64,000 bases of DNA from Holophagae bacterium (GTDB lineage Bacteria > Acidobacteriota > Holophagae > Acanthopleuribacterales > Acanthopleuribacteraceae). The stretch covers positions 422,747-486,746 of the forward strand of contig JAJCXM010000004.1 of assembly GCA_029263455.1 (NCBI GenBank). The letters run 5' to 3'. The notes beneath the pieces are model-generated. The model saw only the letters and a program-made list of their open reading frames with translations, ran no database searches and was not told the DNA's origin. Position 1 is the stretch's first letter, and the number at the start of each line of letters is the position of its first letter. The translations under genes were made by a program, and so were the position numbers. Of the stretch, positions 1 through 9,394 are shown piece by piece.

Positions 1-22
1 AGCCTATTAGGGGAGCATGATC

Positions 23-673
23 ATGACTATTACTGCTCAAGCCGTGAAAGAACTGCGTGAACGCACCGGCCTCGGCATGATGGATTGCAAAAAAGCACTT
101 CAAGAAACGCAAGGGAACATGGAAGACGCCGTGACCTGGTTACGTAAGAAGGGTTTGGCCAAAAGTTCAAAGTTAGCTAGTCGAATTGCCAGTGAAGGTA
201 CCGTTACATCTTACATTCATGCGGGTGGCAAGATCGGTGTCTTAGTTGAAGTCAACTGCGAAACCGACTTCACTGCTCGTAACGACGCATTCCAAGACTT
301 GGCCAAAGACGTAGCGATGCATATCGCTGCGGCTAACCCGACCTATCTTTCACGCGACGAAGTTCCGGCCGATCTCATCGAACGGGAACGCGACATTGCA
401 CGTGATCAAATGAAAGCCAGTGGCAAGCCTGAAAACATCATCGAAAAGATTGCTGACGGCAAAATCGAAAAGTTTTATCAGGACCATTGCCTGCTAGAAC
501 AAGGATTCGTCAAAGAAGCCAGTAAATCTATTCAAACCATGATCAACGAGAAAGTAGCCACCATCGGCGAGAAAATCACCATTCGTCGATATGCACGCTA
601 CGCGCTTGGAGAGGGTTTGGAAAAGAAAGCAAATAATTTTGCGGATGAAGTAGCAAAACAAGTAGGCGTTTAA
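23..673 (+). CDS. tsf: Elongation factor Ts
   Basis: Guanine-nucleotide exchange factor that regenerates EF-Tu-GTP from EF-Tu-GDP in the cytoplasm. The N-terminal UBA-like helical domain carries the family signature around residues 10-25 (RTGLGMMDCKKAL), and the second signature (GVLVEVNCETDF) follows at about residues 72-83. At 216 aa it is a short-type EF-Ts, lacking much of the second core subdomain insertion found in E. coli-type proteins (about 280 aa). An in-frame ATG at 17 is only one base from the GGGGAG ribosome site at 10-15; the ATG at 23 has normal spacing and is preferred. In most bacteria rpsB lies directly upstream, here beyond the window edge. A strong terminator follows at 692. 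Confidence 0.97.
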   Translation: MTITAQAVKELRERTGLGMMDCKKALQETQGNMEDAVTWLRKKGLAKSSKLASRIASEGTVTSYIHAGGKIGVLVEVNCETDFTARNDAFQDLAKDVAMHIAAANPTYLSRDEVPADLIERERDIARDQMKASGKPENIIEKIADGKIEKFYQDHCLLEQGFVKEASKSIQTMINEKVATIGEKITIRRYARYALGEGLEKKANNFADEVAKQVGV

Positions 674-691
674 CTTCTCAACTGAACCATT

Positions 692-724
692 AAAAAAGGC
701 GGGCCCTGTGGCCCGCCTTTTTTT
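692..724 (+). terminator. Rho-independent terminator after tsf
   Basis: A perfect GC-rich stem (GGCGGGCC / GGCCCGCC) with a CTGT loop is flanked by an A-run on the left and a T-run on the right. It ends tsf transcription and, because of the A-run, could also stop the convergent minus-strand operon that ends at 750. Confidence 0.93.
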
Positions 725-749
725 GTTCATAACGTGAAATCCTACTTTG

Positions 750-1391
750 TCACTTTGGGCTAGGAGCCACGTGTCTGGCTAAACGCTCACTATCTTCGCG
801 AGTCACTTTCGTGTCCCAGTCGGTTTGTCCCGAGCGAATCTCATGTGCCAGTCTGGGAGAAATCTCTAATATCGCCACATGGCGACTGGGTTGGGTATGG
901 GGGCCAAAGCTTGCGTAGACCCAAGCTGGCTCACGTTCTTCCACAATGAGGATTAAGGGCATTTTCGTAGAAATATCGCCCAGCTGATCTAGAACCCGTG
1001 GTATCGATGAACGGAGTCGCTCGACCACACGCTCGAAGTTCGCCTTCTCCAATTCACGCTTTTTTGACAGGCTTTGTCGCCACTGTCGTTTTGCACGGTT
1101 GAGTTCTTCACGGGTAAGAGCACGATCTCGGCCCTTCGTATTTGACCCAGGAAATTCCAAGTCAACGACCGCGACATCAGGAGTCTTGTAACGAATTGGT
1201 ACCACAAAAAATATGCCTTTGCCTTCAACTGCATAACCCCTAACCGGATCGCTGGTAAACACCATGACTTCGTTCCGGATACCATCAACCGTGCGATTCA
1301 AGGTTTCTTCAGCTCGCGCAATCCCGGTCCATATCTCACTTTCAGTCTCTAGATACTGCTGACCCAAAAGGGCGCAAAAAAGGAAAATCAT
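750..1391 (-). CDS. Hypothetical exported protein of ECF sigma operon
   Basis: I do not recognise the family. The 213-residue product starts with a short hydrophobic stretch (MIFLFCALLG) that could be a weak signal peptide or anchor, followed by a mixed alpha/beta segment and a charged, probably helical region at about residues 105-145. It is the third gene of a minus-strand operon: its ATG overlaps the stop codon of the anti-sigma gene by four bases (ATGA, 1388-1391), so the two are probably translated together. This implies a role in the same envelope-signalling pathway, for example as a sensor or regulated target, but nothing in the sequence proves it. Confidence 0.7.
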   Translation of the reverse strand: MIFLFCALLGQQYLETESEIWTGIARAEETLNRTVDGIRNEVMVFTSDPVRGYAVEGKGIFFVVPIRYKTPDVAVVDLEFPGSNTKGRDRALTREELNRAKRQWRQSLSKKRELEKANFERVVERLRSSIPRVLDQLGDISTKMPLILIVEEREPAWVYASFGPHTQPSRHVAILEISPRLAHEIRSGQTDWDTKVTREDSERLARHVAPSPK

Positions 1392-1987
1392 GGCGTTCTA
1401 CCTCGTACTTTCTCTGACTGAATATAGCTATACACATCATCGCGCATAGAAGCGATCATGTCGCCGTTTTGATAGTCCACCGATTTGATGTCGTCTTCGA
1501 CCTGGCGACTAAGCTCACGCATTTGTTGCGTATGCTCCGCGTAAAGCGCATTTAGGCGGTCGTCAACCTGCATCTGCATCATCTCAGCGTGCAGCTGAAA
1601 GGCGGAAAGCATATCCGCCTCTACCCCTTTAAGGCGATTCTCAAACTCGTCATCATTTAATTGCTGCGTGCCAAACATGGCGAATTCAACACTCATCTGG
1701 CCTTGATTGAGTTCAAAGCGGGTTCCGGCTAGCGAAAGTAACAGGAATGAGGCAGCAGCCGCCCAACCTACCCAACGCCATCGGCGGCTTCTCAGAAAGC
1801 GTACCGTAAGTGGCTTTCTTAATGGGATCGGTTCCAAATCAAGAGATCGAACTGCATGCAAACCCAGAGCTATGCGGTCGAGTCTTTCGCGGCATTCTCC
1901 ACATGATTGACTATGGCGATGACTTTGAGAGTCTTTTGTTTCCTCAAAAACCAAATCAATGAGTTGTTCTTCACTTAGGTGCTTCAT
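1388..1987 (-). CDS. Anti-sigma factor, zinc-finger (ZAS) type, membrane-anchored
   Basis: The N-terminus contains a ZAS-type zinc motif H25-x3-C29-x2-C32 typical of anti-sigma domains that hold an ECF sigma factor at the membrane. A single transmembrane segment lies at about residues 72-88 (VGWAAAASFLLLSLAG). The C-terminal part, about residues 110-190, is charged and likely coiled-coil, which would place a helical sensor domain in the periplasm. The gene overlaps the sigma gene upstream and the unknown gene downstream by four bases each. Family function is established; the signal that releases the sigma factor cannot be read from the sequence. Confidence 0.85.
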   Translation of the reverse strand: MKHLSEEQLIDLVFEETKDSQSHRHSQSCGECRERLDRIALGLHAVRSLDLEPIPLRKPLTVRFLRSRRWRWVGWAAAASFLLLSLAGTRFELNQGQMSVEFAMFGTQQLNDDEFENRLKGVEADMLSAFQLHAEMMQMQVDDRLNALYAEHTQQMRELSRQVEDDIKSVDYQNGDMIASMRDDVYSYIQSEKVRGRTP

Positions 1988-2568
1988 GGAGCCGTCCTTT
2001 CAATAAACTGGAGCCGTCTTAGATCCTTGCCCAAATTGTCGAGGGCCTTATAGAGCCTTGATTTGATGGTGCTTAATGGGGCGCCCATTACCCGCGCAAT
2101 ATCTTCAAATGTCATTTCTTCGTAAACCTTCATGACCAGTATCATTTTCTGATCAGGATCGAGTTGGTCCACCAAGCTACGTATTCGCTTATTCTCTATT
2201 CGGGTCAAGAGCCCCATTTCGATTTGGGCATCCTGGCGATCGTCTCTGGGATCAAAGCCCTTTTCGGTAATCGCATCCAAAGATGTTTCGCGACGTACCT
2301 TGAGCCGTCGTTTGTAGTCAATGCAATCGTTGACAGCGATCCGGAAAAGCCAGGTCGAGAAACTGGCATCGCCCTTGAAACGCTTGATATTGGTATAAAT
2401 TTTCAGAAAGATGTCTTGGACAAGATCGGATGCGCAATCTCGATCCTCGACGTAGCGGTACACGAGACTAGACACTCGCTTTTGGTAACGAATGATGAGC
2501 TCGTCAAATGCGGGCGAGTCTCCGCGCTGCGCTCTCTGTACCAATTCTGTATCGAGAATAGATTCCAT
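1984..2568 (-). CDS. ECF (sigma-70 group 4) RNA polymerase sigma factor
   Basis: A 194-residue RpoE-like sigma factor. Region 2 is at about residues 12-80, with the conserved core DLVQDIFLKIY and the promoter-melting stretch FSTWLFRIAVNDCIDYKRR. Region 4 is at about residues 130-180, with a helix-turn-helix (EEMTFEDIARVMGAPLSTIKSRLYKAL). A TTG codon one position upstream is possible, but the ATG at 2568 has a GGGAG site five bases before it. It is the first gene of the sigma/anti-sigma/exported-protein operon and probably activates its own promoter, as is usual in this family. Confidence 0.93.
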   Translation of the reverse strand: MESILDTELVQRAQRGDSPAFDELIIRYQKRVSSLVYRYVEDRDCASDLVQDIFLKIYTNIKRFKGDASFSTWLFRIAVNDCIDYKRRLKVRRETSLDAITEKGFDPRDDRQDAQIEMGLLTRIENKRIRSLVDQLDPDQKMILVMKVYEEMTFEDIARVMGAPLSTIKSRLYKALDNLGKDLRRLQFIERTAP

Positions 2569-2621
2569 CAAATCTCCCTAGCTACTTTGACGAATCCAGT
2601 GCCTAGCTAGCCGAAAAAAGG

Positions 2622-3383
2622 TTAATTTAATCGCCGATCCGACATTCTTTGACACAATTGAAGATAGGTTTCGCGCCAAGCCGGGTCAATGCTTGCTAAT
2701 AGGTCGGCATGGCGGTTGATCATCTGTGTGTCGCCACGAATAGCTACACCAGAATAGGGCGCATCCAGCTGAGCGTCCAAACCGAAAGCAACCGACTGTT
2801 CAACCAAGGGCCTTAACCAACTCAATGCATTCGTTTGCGAATTGTCCAGCGATTGCAACAGCTCCGATCCTCGTCGTATAAGTAGCGGTAGGAAATTAGC
2901 AGAAAGCGTGGCGGCCAAATGGTAGAGCAACCATTGATCATCGCCCAGACGATGGGCCACGCCCCGCCAGTTTGTCACCCAGCTTTCCAACAACTCACAC
3001 AACTCGGTATCGCCCCCCAACGCGAAATGGGTATTGGATTCGAAAACACGTTGCTCCCGTTTGGCGAAACTTTGCAGGGGATGTAACTTGGCAATACCCG
3101 CAGCCGCACCCCACGCCAAATACATCTCTGCCATTTCAAGGCCTCCAGAGGTGCAAACAAGACGTGCAGCAGGACGTTTGACTGCTAATTCACGGATCAC
3201 CGCTAAGGCGGCATCGTCGGGCACGCAGACGATCCACACGTCGAGGTCAGGAAAACATGCCTCGTGTCGCTGGACGTCGGCCCAATGCTCACGATTGAAA
3301 ACATGCACATCGAGGTCAATTGCATTCAAGGACGCTTTTAATGCCGAACCCAGGCGGCCATTCCCAACGATGCCAAGTTTCAT
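2622..3383 (-). CDS. Rossmann-fold and DUF2520 domain protein
   Basis: The N-terminal dinucleotide-binding fold starts with GIVGNGRLG (GxGxxG, residues 4-12). The C-terminal helical half matches the DUF2520 arrangement seen in proteins annotated as NADP oxidoreductase-like. The 253-residue length is normal for this family. The reaction is not known. The start codon overlaps the purB stop codon by one base (TAATG at 3381-3385), so it is translated after purB in the same operon, which may only reflect co-expression with housekeeping genes. Confidence 0.8.
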   Translation of the reverse strand: MKLGIVGNGRLGSALKASLNAIDLDVHVFNREHWADVQRHEACFPDLDVWIVCVPDDAALAVIRELAVKRPAARLVCTSGGLEMAEMYLAWGAAAGIAKLHPLQSFAKREQRVFESNTHFALGGDTELCELLESWVTNWRGVAHRLGDDQWLLYHLAATLSANFLPLLIRRGSELLQSLDNSQTNALSWLRPLVEQSVAFGLDAQLDAPYSGVAIRGDTQMINRHADLLASIDPAWRETYLQLCQRMSDRRLN

Positions 3384-4813
3384 TAGACGCGCAATTCTGG
3401 AACCTTTTGATCGGTCGTGGCCCCGCTGACCATGGCTGCAATTTGAAGCAAATAGTCGTCCACTTGCTGCGTTGACCGACCCACATAAAGGTTCGGTTCC
3501 ATTAATTCTTTTAATGCACCCAGGTCCAGGTTGAACTGAGGATCGTCTGAAATCCGTTGCAAAAGATCGTTTTCCAATCCATCTTGCTTTACCCTCTGCC
3601 CCGCCGCCATGGAGTGTAGTCGAATCGCTTCATGTAAATCCTGTCGATCGCCGCCACGTTTGACTGCCTCCATCATAATATTTTCGGTCATCATGAACGG
3701 CAATTCAGCATCAATTCTCTTACGAATCATCTTTGGGAAAACCACCAAACCCGAAACAACATTATGGAAGATAAGTAAGGTTGCATCCAAAGCCAAGAAG
3801 GATTCAGGCACCGAAAGTCGTTTGTTGGCCGAATCATCTAACGTGCGTTCAAACCATTGCGTTGCTGCCGTAAATGCCGGCGATTGAGCCGTTGTAATTA
3901 CAAATCGAGCGAGGGCGCACATTCGTTCAGCACGCATTGGGTTTCGTTTGTAGGCCATGGCTGAAGAGCCAATCTGTTGGCTCTCAAAAGGCTCTTCAAT
4001 CTCCTTTAGATGCGCAAGCAAACGCAAGTCATGCGCAAACTTACTCGCCGATTGCGCGATCCCCGACAATACGGCACACACGGCAGCATCCACTTTACGG
4101 GGATAGGTTTGCCCGGTCACATACGTTTCACTCGAAAAGCCCATTGACTCAGATACAAGACGATCCAATTGCTGTACCTTCTCATGGTCGCCATCGAAGA
4201 GTTCCAGAAAACTTGCTTGCGTTCCTGTTGTTCCTTTCACGCCCCTAAACTTGAGTTGACGCAAACGATGGCGTAGATCCTCTAAATCGAGTACCAGATC
4301 TTGCAACCATAAACAGGCACGTTTACCAACGGTGGTTATCTGTGCCGGCTGGAAATGAGTAAACCCTAAAGTGGGCAACGCTTTATGCTGCTCAGCGAAT
4401 GCGCTAAGCACCGCAATCACATCGAGCAATCGTTTTTCAATTAATCTGAGCCCATCACGTATTTGAATTAGATCGGTATTGTCGCCTACAAAAGCACTCG
4501 TTGCCCCAAGATGAATGATCCCTTTGGCAGTTGGTGCTTGTAAGCCAAAAGCATAAACATGACTCATAACATCGTGGCGAGTCTCTTTTTCCCTTTCTCG
4601 AGCTACCTCAAAATTGATCTCATCGCGGTAGCGTTCCATCTCTGTGATTTGTTCATCAGAAATTGCCAGTCCCAAGGACTGCTCGGCCTTCGCCAGTGCT
4701 ATCCACAGCGATCGCCAAGCTCGAAACTTGTAACTTGGTGAGAAAATATGACTCATTTCTTTCGAGCAGTATCGCTCGACGAGAGGATTTTGATATTGGT
4801 CCAAAGCGCTCAT
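3383..4813 (-). CDS. purB: Adenylosuccinate lyase
   Basis: Catalyses two beta-eliminations in purine synthesis: SAICAR to AICAR plus fumarate, and adenylosuccinate to AMP plus fumarate. The fumarase-superfamily signature loop is clear ([16 protein letters not shown]), and the active-site histidine region is [11 protein letters not shown]. The signature has [10 protein letters not shown] as in animal-type ADSL, and the 476-residue length also fits that longer subgroup rather than the roughly 430-residue Bacillus type. An upstream in-frame ATG at 4900 would extend into the preceding gene; the ATG at 4813 with a GGAG site is chosen. It is tightly packed between a membrane-protein gene and the DUF2520 gene. 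Confidence 0.95.
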   Translation of the reverse strand: MSALDQYQNPLVERYCSKEMSHIFSPSYKFRAWRSLWIALAKAEQSLGLAISDEQITEMERYRDEINFEVAREREKETRHDVMSHVYAFGLQAPTAKGIIHLGATSAFVGDNTDLIQIRDGLRLIEKRLLDVIAVLSAFAEQHKALPTLGFTHFQPAQITTVGKRACLWLQDLVLDLEDLRHRLRQLKFRGVKGTTGTQASFLELFDGDHEKVQQLDRLVSESMGFSSETYVTGQTYPRKVDAAVCAVLSGIAQSASKFAHDLRLLAHLKEIEEPFESQQIGSSAMAYKRNPMRAERMCALARFVITTAQSPAFTAATQWFERTLDDSANKRLSVPESFLALDATLLIFHNVVSGLVVFPKMIRKRIDAELPFMMTENIMMEAVKRGGDRQDLHEAIRLHSMAAGQRVKQDGLENDLLQRISDDPQFNLDLGALKELMEPNLYVGRSTQQVDDYLLQIAAMVSGATTDQKVPELRV

Positions 4814-4814
4814 G

Positions 4815-5363
4815 CTAAATCTCCAACTTTGCCCGAGGCGAATATTCGATAACTGTTGCGACCAAAAGATCAAGACGGTCAACTGGAGAAAAGAAAACAC
4901 GTTCTGTCTCGGTTGTGACCGTTGTTGTGTAGCGACCGCCAGAAATGGTGGTGACGGACTCTAAATCCAAGCTGCCCACACCCGTCACGCGCTTATACAC
5001 ATCCCCAAGTATCGTGTTCTTGACAACTAATTGCCGGCGGCTGACCCAAACTTGCAAACCCCAAAAATCGAAGGTCGCGTACGCTAGATAGATTAAAACC
5101 GCAATCGCAAATAGCCAACCGACGCTCAAAGCGCCATACGCAGCCCACCGAGCTATGCCGTTTTGGGCGGCCACAAAAAGATCTGGTGTGTTTTCCATTT
5201 CTTGAATCTTGAGCGACAAGAAGTTCGTGAATAGTCCAAATACGATGAAGTAAGAAGCAAAAAGAGTCACCACAGCCAATCGAGAACGCACCGAATGCGT
5301 AAAAATTAGAAATTCTCCAACAGGCTCATCAAGGCCGGCATTCACCAGCTCAAGTGGTTCCAA
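4815..5363 (-). CDS. Membrane protein with C-terminal PH-like domain
   Basis: A 182-residue protein with two clear transmembrane helices (about residues 29-50 and 72-98), followed by a beta-rich tail ([20 protein letters not shown]...) that resembles the bacterial PH/YdbT-type domains placed after paired helices. I do not recognise a specific family. The start appears to be TTG at 5363, preceded at normal distance by GGGGAG. It ends one base before the purB start, so they are co-transcribed. Function unknown. Confidence 0.65.
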   Translation of the reverse strand: MEPLELVNAGLDEPVGEFLIFTHSVRSRLAVVTLFASYFIVFGLFTNFLSLKIQEMENTPDLFVAAQNGIARWAAYGALSVGWLFAIAVLIYLAYATFDFWGLQVWVSRRQLVVKNTILGDVYKRVTGVGSLDLESVTTISGGRYTTTVTTETERVFFSPVDRLDLLVATVIEYSPRAKLEI

Positions 5364-5415
5364 AAGACGTGCTCCCCAAACTGTCTAGTCGGCCTTATTC
5401 TACTTGATTCCAGCT

Positions 5416-5820
5416 CTAAGGGGAGAGTCTGGATCTGATTTTCTCGAGTACGCGCGCATTCGCAGCTGGAAAGAGAGCTGGAAGCAATTCATTAACATGA
5501 CACCAATACCAGGGTTCTTGCGGATCCAAGCTTCGTTGTTGCTCGATCGGTTTCGCTTCGTAAAAGCGAATACAAATCGTTTTTGTCGCGTAGTCAAATC
5601 GGCATTCATCGAGCAAATCACCTAGCCTAACGCTAAGACCCGTTTCTTCGAAGAGCTCACGACTTAAGGCTTGCTCGTCAGTTTCACCGGGCTCTATCTT
5701 GCCTCCAGGAAATTCCAACATGCCGCCCAAATGTACCTGCTTCGGCCTTTTACCAACAAGAACGTGTTGTCCGTTAAAGACAATTGCCGCAACCACTTGC
5801 ACAACTAATTGGCTATTCAT
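5416..5820 (-). CDS. Nudix hydrolase, MutT-like
   Basis: The Nudix box G-x5-E-x7-REUxEExGU is intact (G40, E46, R54-E55, E58-E59, G61), giving the Mg-dependent pyrophosphohydrolase site. The 134-residue length and the C-terminal pattern (WYWCHVNELLPALFPAAN) are those of MutT-type 8-oxo-dGTP diphosphatases, which clean the nucleotide pool of oxidised dGTP. Substrate assignment is by resemblance only. No strong ribosome-binding site precedes the ATG. It lies between rpsA and the purB group on the same strand. Confidence 0.88.
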   Translation of the reverse strand: MNSQLVVQVVAAIVFNGQHVLVGKRPKQVHLGGMLEFPGGKIEPGETDEQALSRELFEETGLSVRLGDLLDECRFDYATKTICIRFYEAKPIEQQRSLDPQEPWYWCHVNELLPALFPAANARVLEKIRSRLSP

Positions 5821-5833
5821 GGAGAAATGGAAT

Positions 5834-5852
5834 GGGCCGCGATGCGCGGCCC
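5834..5852 (-). terminator. GC-rich hairpin between rpsA and the Nudix gene
   Basis: A perfect 8-bp stem (GGGCCGCG / CGCGGCCC) with a 3-base loop lies nine bases after the rpsA stop codon on the minus strand. The T-run after it is poor (ATTCCATTTCT), so it may be a weak or partial terminator that lowers read-through from rpsA into the genes below. Confidence 0.55.
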
Positions 5853-5860
5853 ATAATTGC

Positions 5861-8107
5861 TTACTTCACCAAATGTTTCATGATGTCGCCAAAGGTGGCA
5901 CCACCCGAAGACTGGTTCTTGGTGTATTCCTGAACGATCTTTCGTTCCTGTTGTTGGTGCATACGACGAATACTGAGATCAACACGTCGGTCACGATTTG
6001 AGACGCGCGTTATCAAAGCCTCAACTTCTTGACCTTCTTTGAAGTTGTCGGTCAATTTCTTGCCGCGCTCCACACCCGTATCACTCGCGCGGATATAACC
6101 TTCAACGTGTTCAGAAAGCCTAACGTTGAGGCCCGAATCTGCCACTCGAGATATGGTAGCCATAATGACTTGACCCTCTCGGTGCTGATTTGAATACTCA
6201 AGCCAGGGATCTGTCGAGAGCTGCTTGATGCCTAACGAGACCTTGTGGTTTTCGGTATCCACGGCCAGAACAATCACCTCAACCTCTTGGCCCTTAGTGA
6301 CGAACTCTTCGGGTTTGGCATTGCGCTCGCCCCATTGGAAGTCGCTGATGTGAACCAAGCCATCAATGCCTTCTTCAATCTCGACAAAGGCACCAAATTC
6401 AGTAATGTTCCTGACCTTACCTCGCACCTTGCTGCCGACTGGAAAACGTGCGGAAAGCGAGTCCCAAGGATTCTCTTCTGTTTGCCGTACGCTCAATGAA
6501 ACCTTACGGTTGGTTACATCGATGTCCAATACTTTGACATTAACGACATCACCTTTTTTCAGGGATTGACCGGGGTTGCGTACCTTTTTGGTCCAGCTCA
6601 ACTCAGATACATGGACCAGCCCTTCAACGCCAGGTTCGAGTTCAACAAACGCACCAAAACCAGTAAGGTTCAATACTTTGCCTTCAACAACTTTACCAGC
6701 CGCAAAAGTTTCGGGGGCCGACAACCAAGGATCCGGCAAGATTTGTTTGAGACCCAAACTCACTTTGTCGTTCTCTTTGTCAAGGCGGAGGACCTTAACT
6801 TCAAGCTCTTGGTTAACTTCCAACAATTCATTGGGATGGTTGACTCTGCCCCAAGACATATCTGTTATATGCAGAAGACCATCGAGGCCACCCATATCAA
6901 TAAACGCGCCGTAGTCTGTGATGTTCTTGACACGCCCTTGAAGGATTGCTCCTTCTTCTAAGTTTTCTAGTAACTTCGCGCGGCCAGCATCATACTCCTT
7001 GCGCAACAGCTCTTTACGAGAAAGGATAATATTGCCTCGGCGGCGCTGTAACTTGGTGATCTCAAAAGACGCCTTTAAGCCAATCAGATCCTGATAGTCT
7101 TTTTGAGGGCGAAGGGTCGACAACGACGTTGGCAAAAACGCTCTAACGCCAATGTCGACAATAAATCCGCCTTTAACTTTTTCTACAATTAAACCGTCGA
7201 TGCTTTCACCCTTCGTACTAATCGCGTCGATATCATCCCAAATATGAGATACACGGGCTCGTTCGTAAGAAAGCGGCACATACTGCGCATCTTTACCGTA
7301 CCGACAGACCATCACGCGAAGTTTGTCGCCATATTTGGCTATACATTCGCCTTTTTCGTCCTGTAGTTCTGTGATTGGGATGGCACCTTCAATTCGAGCG
7401 CCAATATCCAAGAGCACTTCACTATCAGTGAGACTGACGACGGTTCCTTCAACAATATCGCCAGCGTGGTAGCGGCGATATTGATCATATTCATCTAATA
7501 ACTCTTCAAAACTCTTTTCGGACGAACCCTCTTCTTTTTCTGAAGACGTTTTGGCGGCAGCGACAGGCACTGTTTCAGCAGTTGCGTTGTCAACTTCTTC
7601 CGATACGTCTTGTGTGCTGATATCCACAGTTTTGGAATCTGACGACTCGTCTGCTGTCGCCTCAGTCACGTTTGGCTCAACGGCAGTTGACTCAACGGCG
7701 GTTGGCTCGACTTTAGTTTGTTCAACCTCGGTCTGCTCATCGGCGGTTGGCTCAACGGTAGTTGGCTCGACGGGTTGTTCAACCTCGGTCTGCTCAGCAG
7801 CAGCTGGCTCAACGGCGGTTGGCTCGACTTTAGTTTGTTCAATCTCGGTCTGCTCAACGGCGGTTGGCTCGGCCTCGGTCTGCCCGGCTTCAGTCTGCTC
7901 GACTTCTGCACTTGCCTCGTCCACGACTTGCTCTGTTGATTCTGGCGGCTGTGCCTCTTGCGCGACCACAGCTGGCGTAGATTCTACGCCAGATTCTGTA
8001 ATAGCTTCCGCCGGTTGGGCGTCCACCGTTTCGGTCGTCTCAACCTGGGGTTCGGCTTGAGACTCGGTGTTTTCGGATGTTGTCTTATCGACGTTTTCTT
8101 GCATCAT
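5861..8107 (-). CDS. rpsA: 30S ribosomal protein S1 with long repetitive acidic N-terminus
   Basis: Six S1 RNA-binding domains run from about residue 213 to the C-terminus, including the well conserved copies VKNITDYGAFIDMGGLDGLL, LNLTGFGAFVELEPGVEGLV and VRNITEFGAFVEIEEGIDGLV. These domains recruit mRNA to the 30S subunit. Normal S1 is about 560 residues; this protein has roughly 205 extra N-terminal residues made of Glu/Thr/Val/Pro/Ala/Gln-rich degenerate repeats (units such as EQTEVEQTKVEPTAVE), probably disordered. Two ATGs (8107, 8104) follow a GGAGG site. The repeats are encoded by near-identical DNA 117 bases apart (7704-7739 and 7821-7856). The gene appears to have its own promoter in 8108-8281, but I could not define one. 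Confidence 0.93.
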   Translation of the reverse strand: MMQENVDKTTSENTESQAEPQVETTETVDAQPAEAITESGVESTPAVVAQEAQPPESTEQVVDEASAEVEQTEAGQTEAEPTAVEQTEIEQTKVEPTAVEPAAAEQTEVEQPVEPTTVEPTADEQTEVEQTKVEPTAVESTAVEPNVTEATADESSDSKTVDISTQDVSEEVDNATAETVPVAAAKTSSEKEEGSSEKSFEELLDEYDQYRRYHAGDIVEGTVVSLTDSEVLLDIGARIEGAIPITELQDEKGECIAKYGDKLRVMVCRYGKDAQYVPLSYERARVSHIWDDIDAISTKGESIDGLIVEKVKGGFIVDIGVRAFLPTSLSTLRPQKDYQDLIGLKASFEITKLQRRRGNIILSRKELLRKEYDAGRAKLLENLEEGAILQGRVKNITDYGAFIDMGGLDGLLHITDMSWGRVNHPNELLEVNQELEVKVLRLDKENDKVSLGLKQILPDPWLSAPETFAAGKVVEGKVLNLTGFGAFVELEPGVEGLVHVSELSWTKKVRNPGQSLKKGDVVNVKVLDIDVTNRKVSLSVRQTEENPWDSLSARFPVGSKVRGKVRNITEFGAFVEIEEGIDGLVHISDFQWGERNAKPEEFVTKGQEVEVIVLAVDTENHKVSLGIKQLSTDPWLEYSNQHREGQVIMATISRVADSGLNVRLSEHVEGYIRASDTGVERGKKLTDNFKEGQEVEALITRVSNRDRRVDLSIRRMHQQQERKIVQEYTKNQSSGGATFGDIMKHLVK
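7704..7856 (-). repeat. 117-base tandem repeat inside rpsA N-terminus
   Basis: Positions 7704-7739 and 7821-7856 are the same 36 bases with one difference, exactly 117 bases (39 codons) apart, so they stay in frame. The stretch between them consists of shorter related units. It encodes the EQTE(V/I)EQTKVEPTAVE repeats of the S1 extension and is a likely site of length variation between strains. Confidence 0.85.
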
Positions 8108-8281
8108 GGGTGGATTCCTCCGTTTGGTTGGTGTGTATGTCTTCGCTTACGGATTGCCGGGGTGATTGGTTGATAAATTGGCCCTAGGCGCACATTGACA
8201 AAGCAACCAAGTATTGTAGACAAAATTGAAGCTAAACGAAAGCCAAATCCCCAGCGAAGCTACACTGAATGCTATTTACAT

Positions 8282-9247
8282 TCATACTAGGTACGCTGCA
8301 GCAAAGCCAATTTGTGCCCAAAACATCATCAAATACATGTGTTTCCAAGACGGATGGTTCTCAACTCGGCTCAAGGCATCTGGATCGCGCAAAATCAAAT
8401 ACACGGTATAACTTCCCCAGACAAACAGGGAAAAGCCCAGACCAAGTAAAAACAAAGGATCGCCTGATAAGATCGGTTGGCCATCGACCTTCAACCAAAC
8501 ACCCATCGGGATCAGGAGCCAAGGTAGGACAAAACAAGGTGCAATCATCCATGCAGCTCTTTTGACGCCATAACGATTGGGAAGCGTATTGCATTGTCCG
8601 CGTAAATCGCCTTCCATGTCACTAAAATCTTTGGTTGAGGCTGCACCAATCAGAAAGAGAAAGAATATGAATCCTATATACCAGGGTTCAATGTGCCAGA
8701 CCGAGGCCAATACCGACCAACCAGCGACCTTCAGGAGCCATCCACGTGGGATCGATATGGTTAAATTGGCCCCGAAGGTCATGCGCTTGGTTCGACCCAG
8801 TGCGGGCACCGAATAAATCAACGTCATGATAGCGGCGATCAAATAGAACCATATACATTCGTGATACGACCAAGCCAACCAAGATCTTTCGCCCCAACTA
8901 GCCACTGGAAACGGAACGACCCACCATGTCATAACTACGCTAACTACATAAAGTGAGTAAGTAAAAACAAGGGCTGCGCCGCGACTGATGGCGCCCGTCA
9001 CCAACGGCCTGTTTGGCTTGTTGATGCGGTCGATCTCAAGATCGTAAATCTGATTCACGCCATTGCTGGCTGCATTCAAGAGAGCTGCCGCCAACGCCGC
9101 AATCATCACAAGAGCCAATTCGTCCCATGTGAAAACGCCAGCGCGCGAACTATGCCTTGAACCCCACGCCGTCAGTGCACCAGAAACAACCCCTAACATG
9201 GGCGCAATCAGCGTAAATGGCCTGGCAAATTCGATGTATGTTTTCAT
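8282..9247 (-). CDS. UbiA-family prenyltransferase
   Basis: A polytopic integral-membrane enzyme that transfers a prenyl chain from a polyprenyl diphosphate to an acceptor. The first Asp-rich motif is NQIYDLEIDRINKPNRPL (the NDxxDxxxD region) and the second is DFSDMEGD. About eight hydrophobic segments are visible. The acceptor could be a quinone precursor, homogentisate or a glycerophosphate; the sequence does not decide. It lies divergently from a prenyl diphosphate synthase that could make its donor substrate. The start is uncertain: ATG at 9247 or GTG at 9259, neither with a good ribosome site. Confidence 0.87.
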   Translation of the reverse strand: MKTYIEFARPFTLIAPMLGVVSGALTAWGSRHSSRAGVFTWDELALVMIAALAAALLNAASNGVNQIYDLEIDRINKPNRPLVTGAISRGAALVFTYSLYVVSVVMTWWVVPFPVASWGERSWLAWSYHECIWFYLIAAIMTLIYSVPALGRTKRMTFGANLTISIPRGWLLKVAGWSVLASVWHIEPWYIGFIFFLFLIGAASTKDFSDMEGDLRGQCNTLPNRYGVKRAAWMIAPCFVLPWLLIPMGVWLKVDGQPILSGDPLFLLGLGFSLFVWGSYTVYLILRDPDALSRVENHPSWKHMYLMMFWAQIGFAAAYLV

Positions 9248-9394
9248 GGACCTGGTCACTAGTCTGTTTCCGATCGCTTTCGAGCTGGCATTCTGCCCGA
9301 TTCATCGCGAGAAGGCAAGGCAAGCAACTTCTATTAACCAGCTTCGTTTGCTAAGTTAAACGCTGACCGAACCCGACCGAACAAGGATTTGCTT

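Noticed and set aside
7551..8060. Long plus-strand open frame opposite the rpsA N-terminus
   Set aside because: Mirror image of the repetitive coding region; the Val/Ser/Thr-rich product is a by-product of the rpsA repeats.
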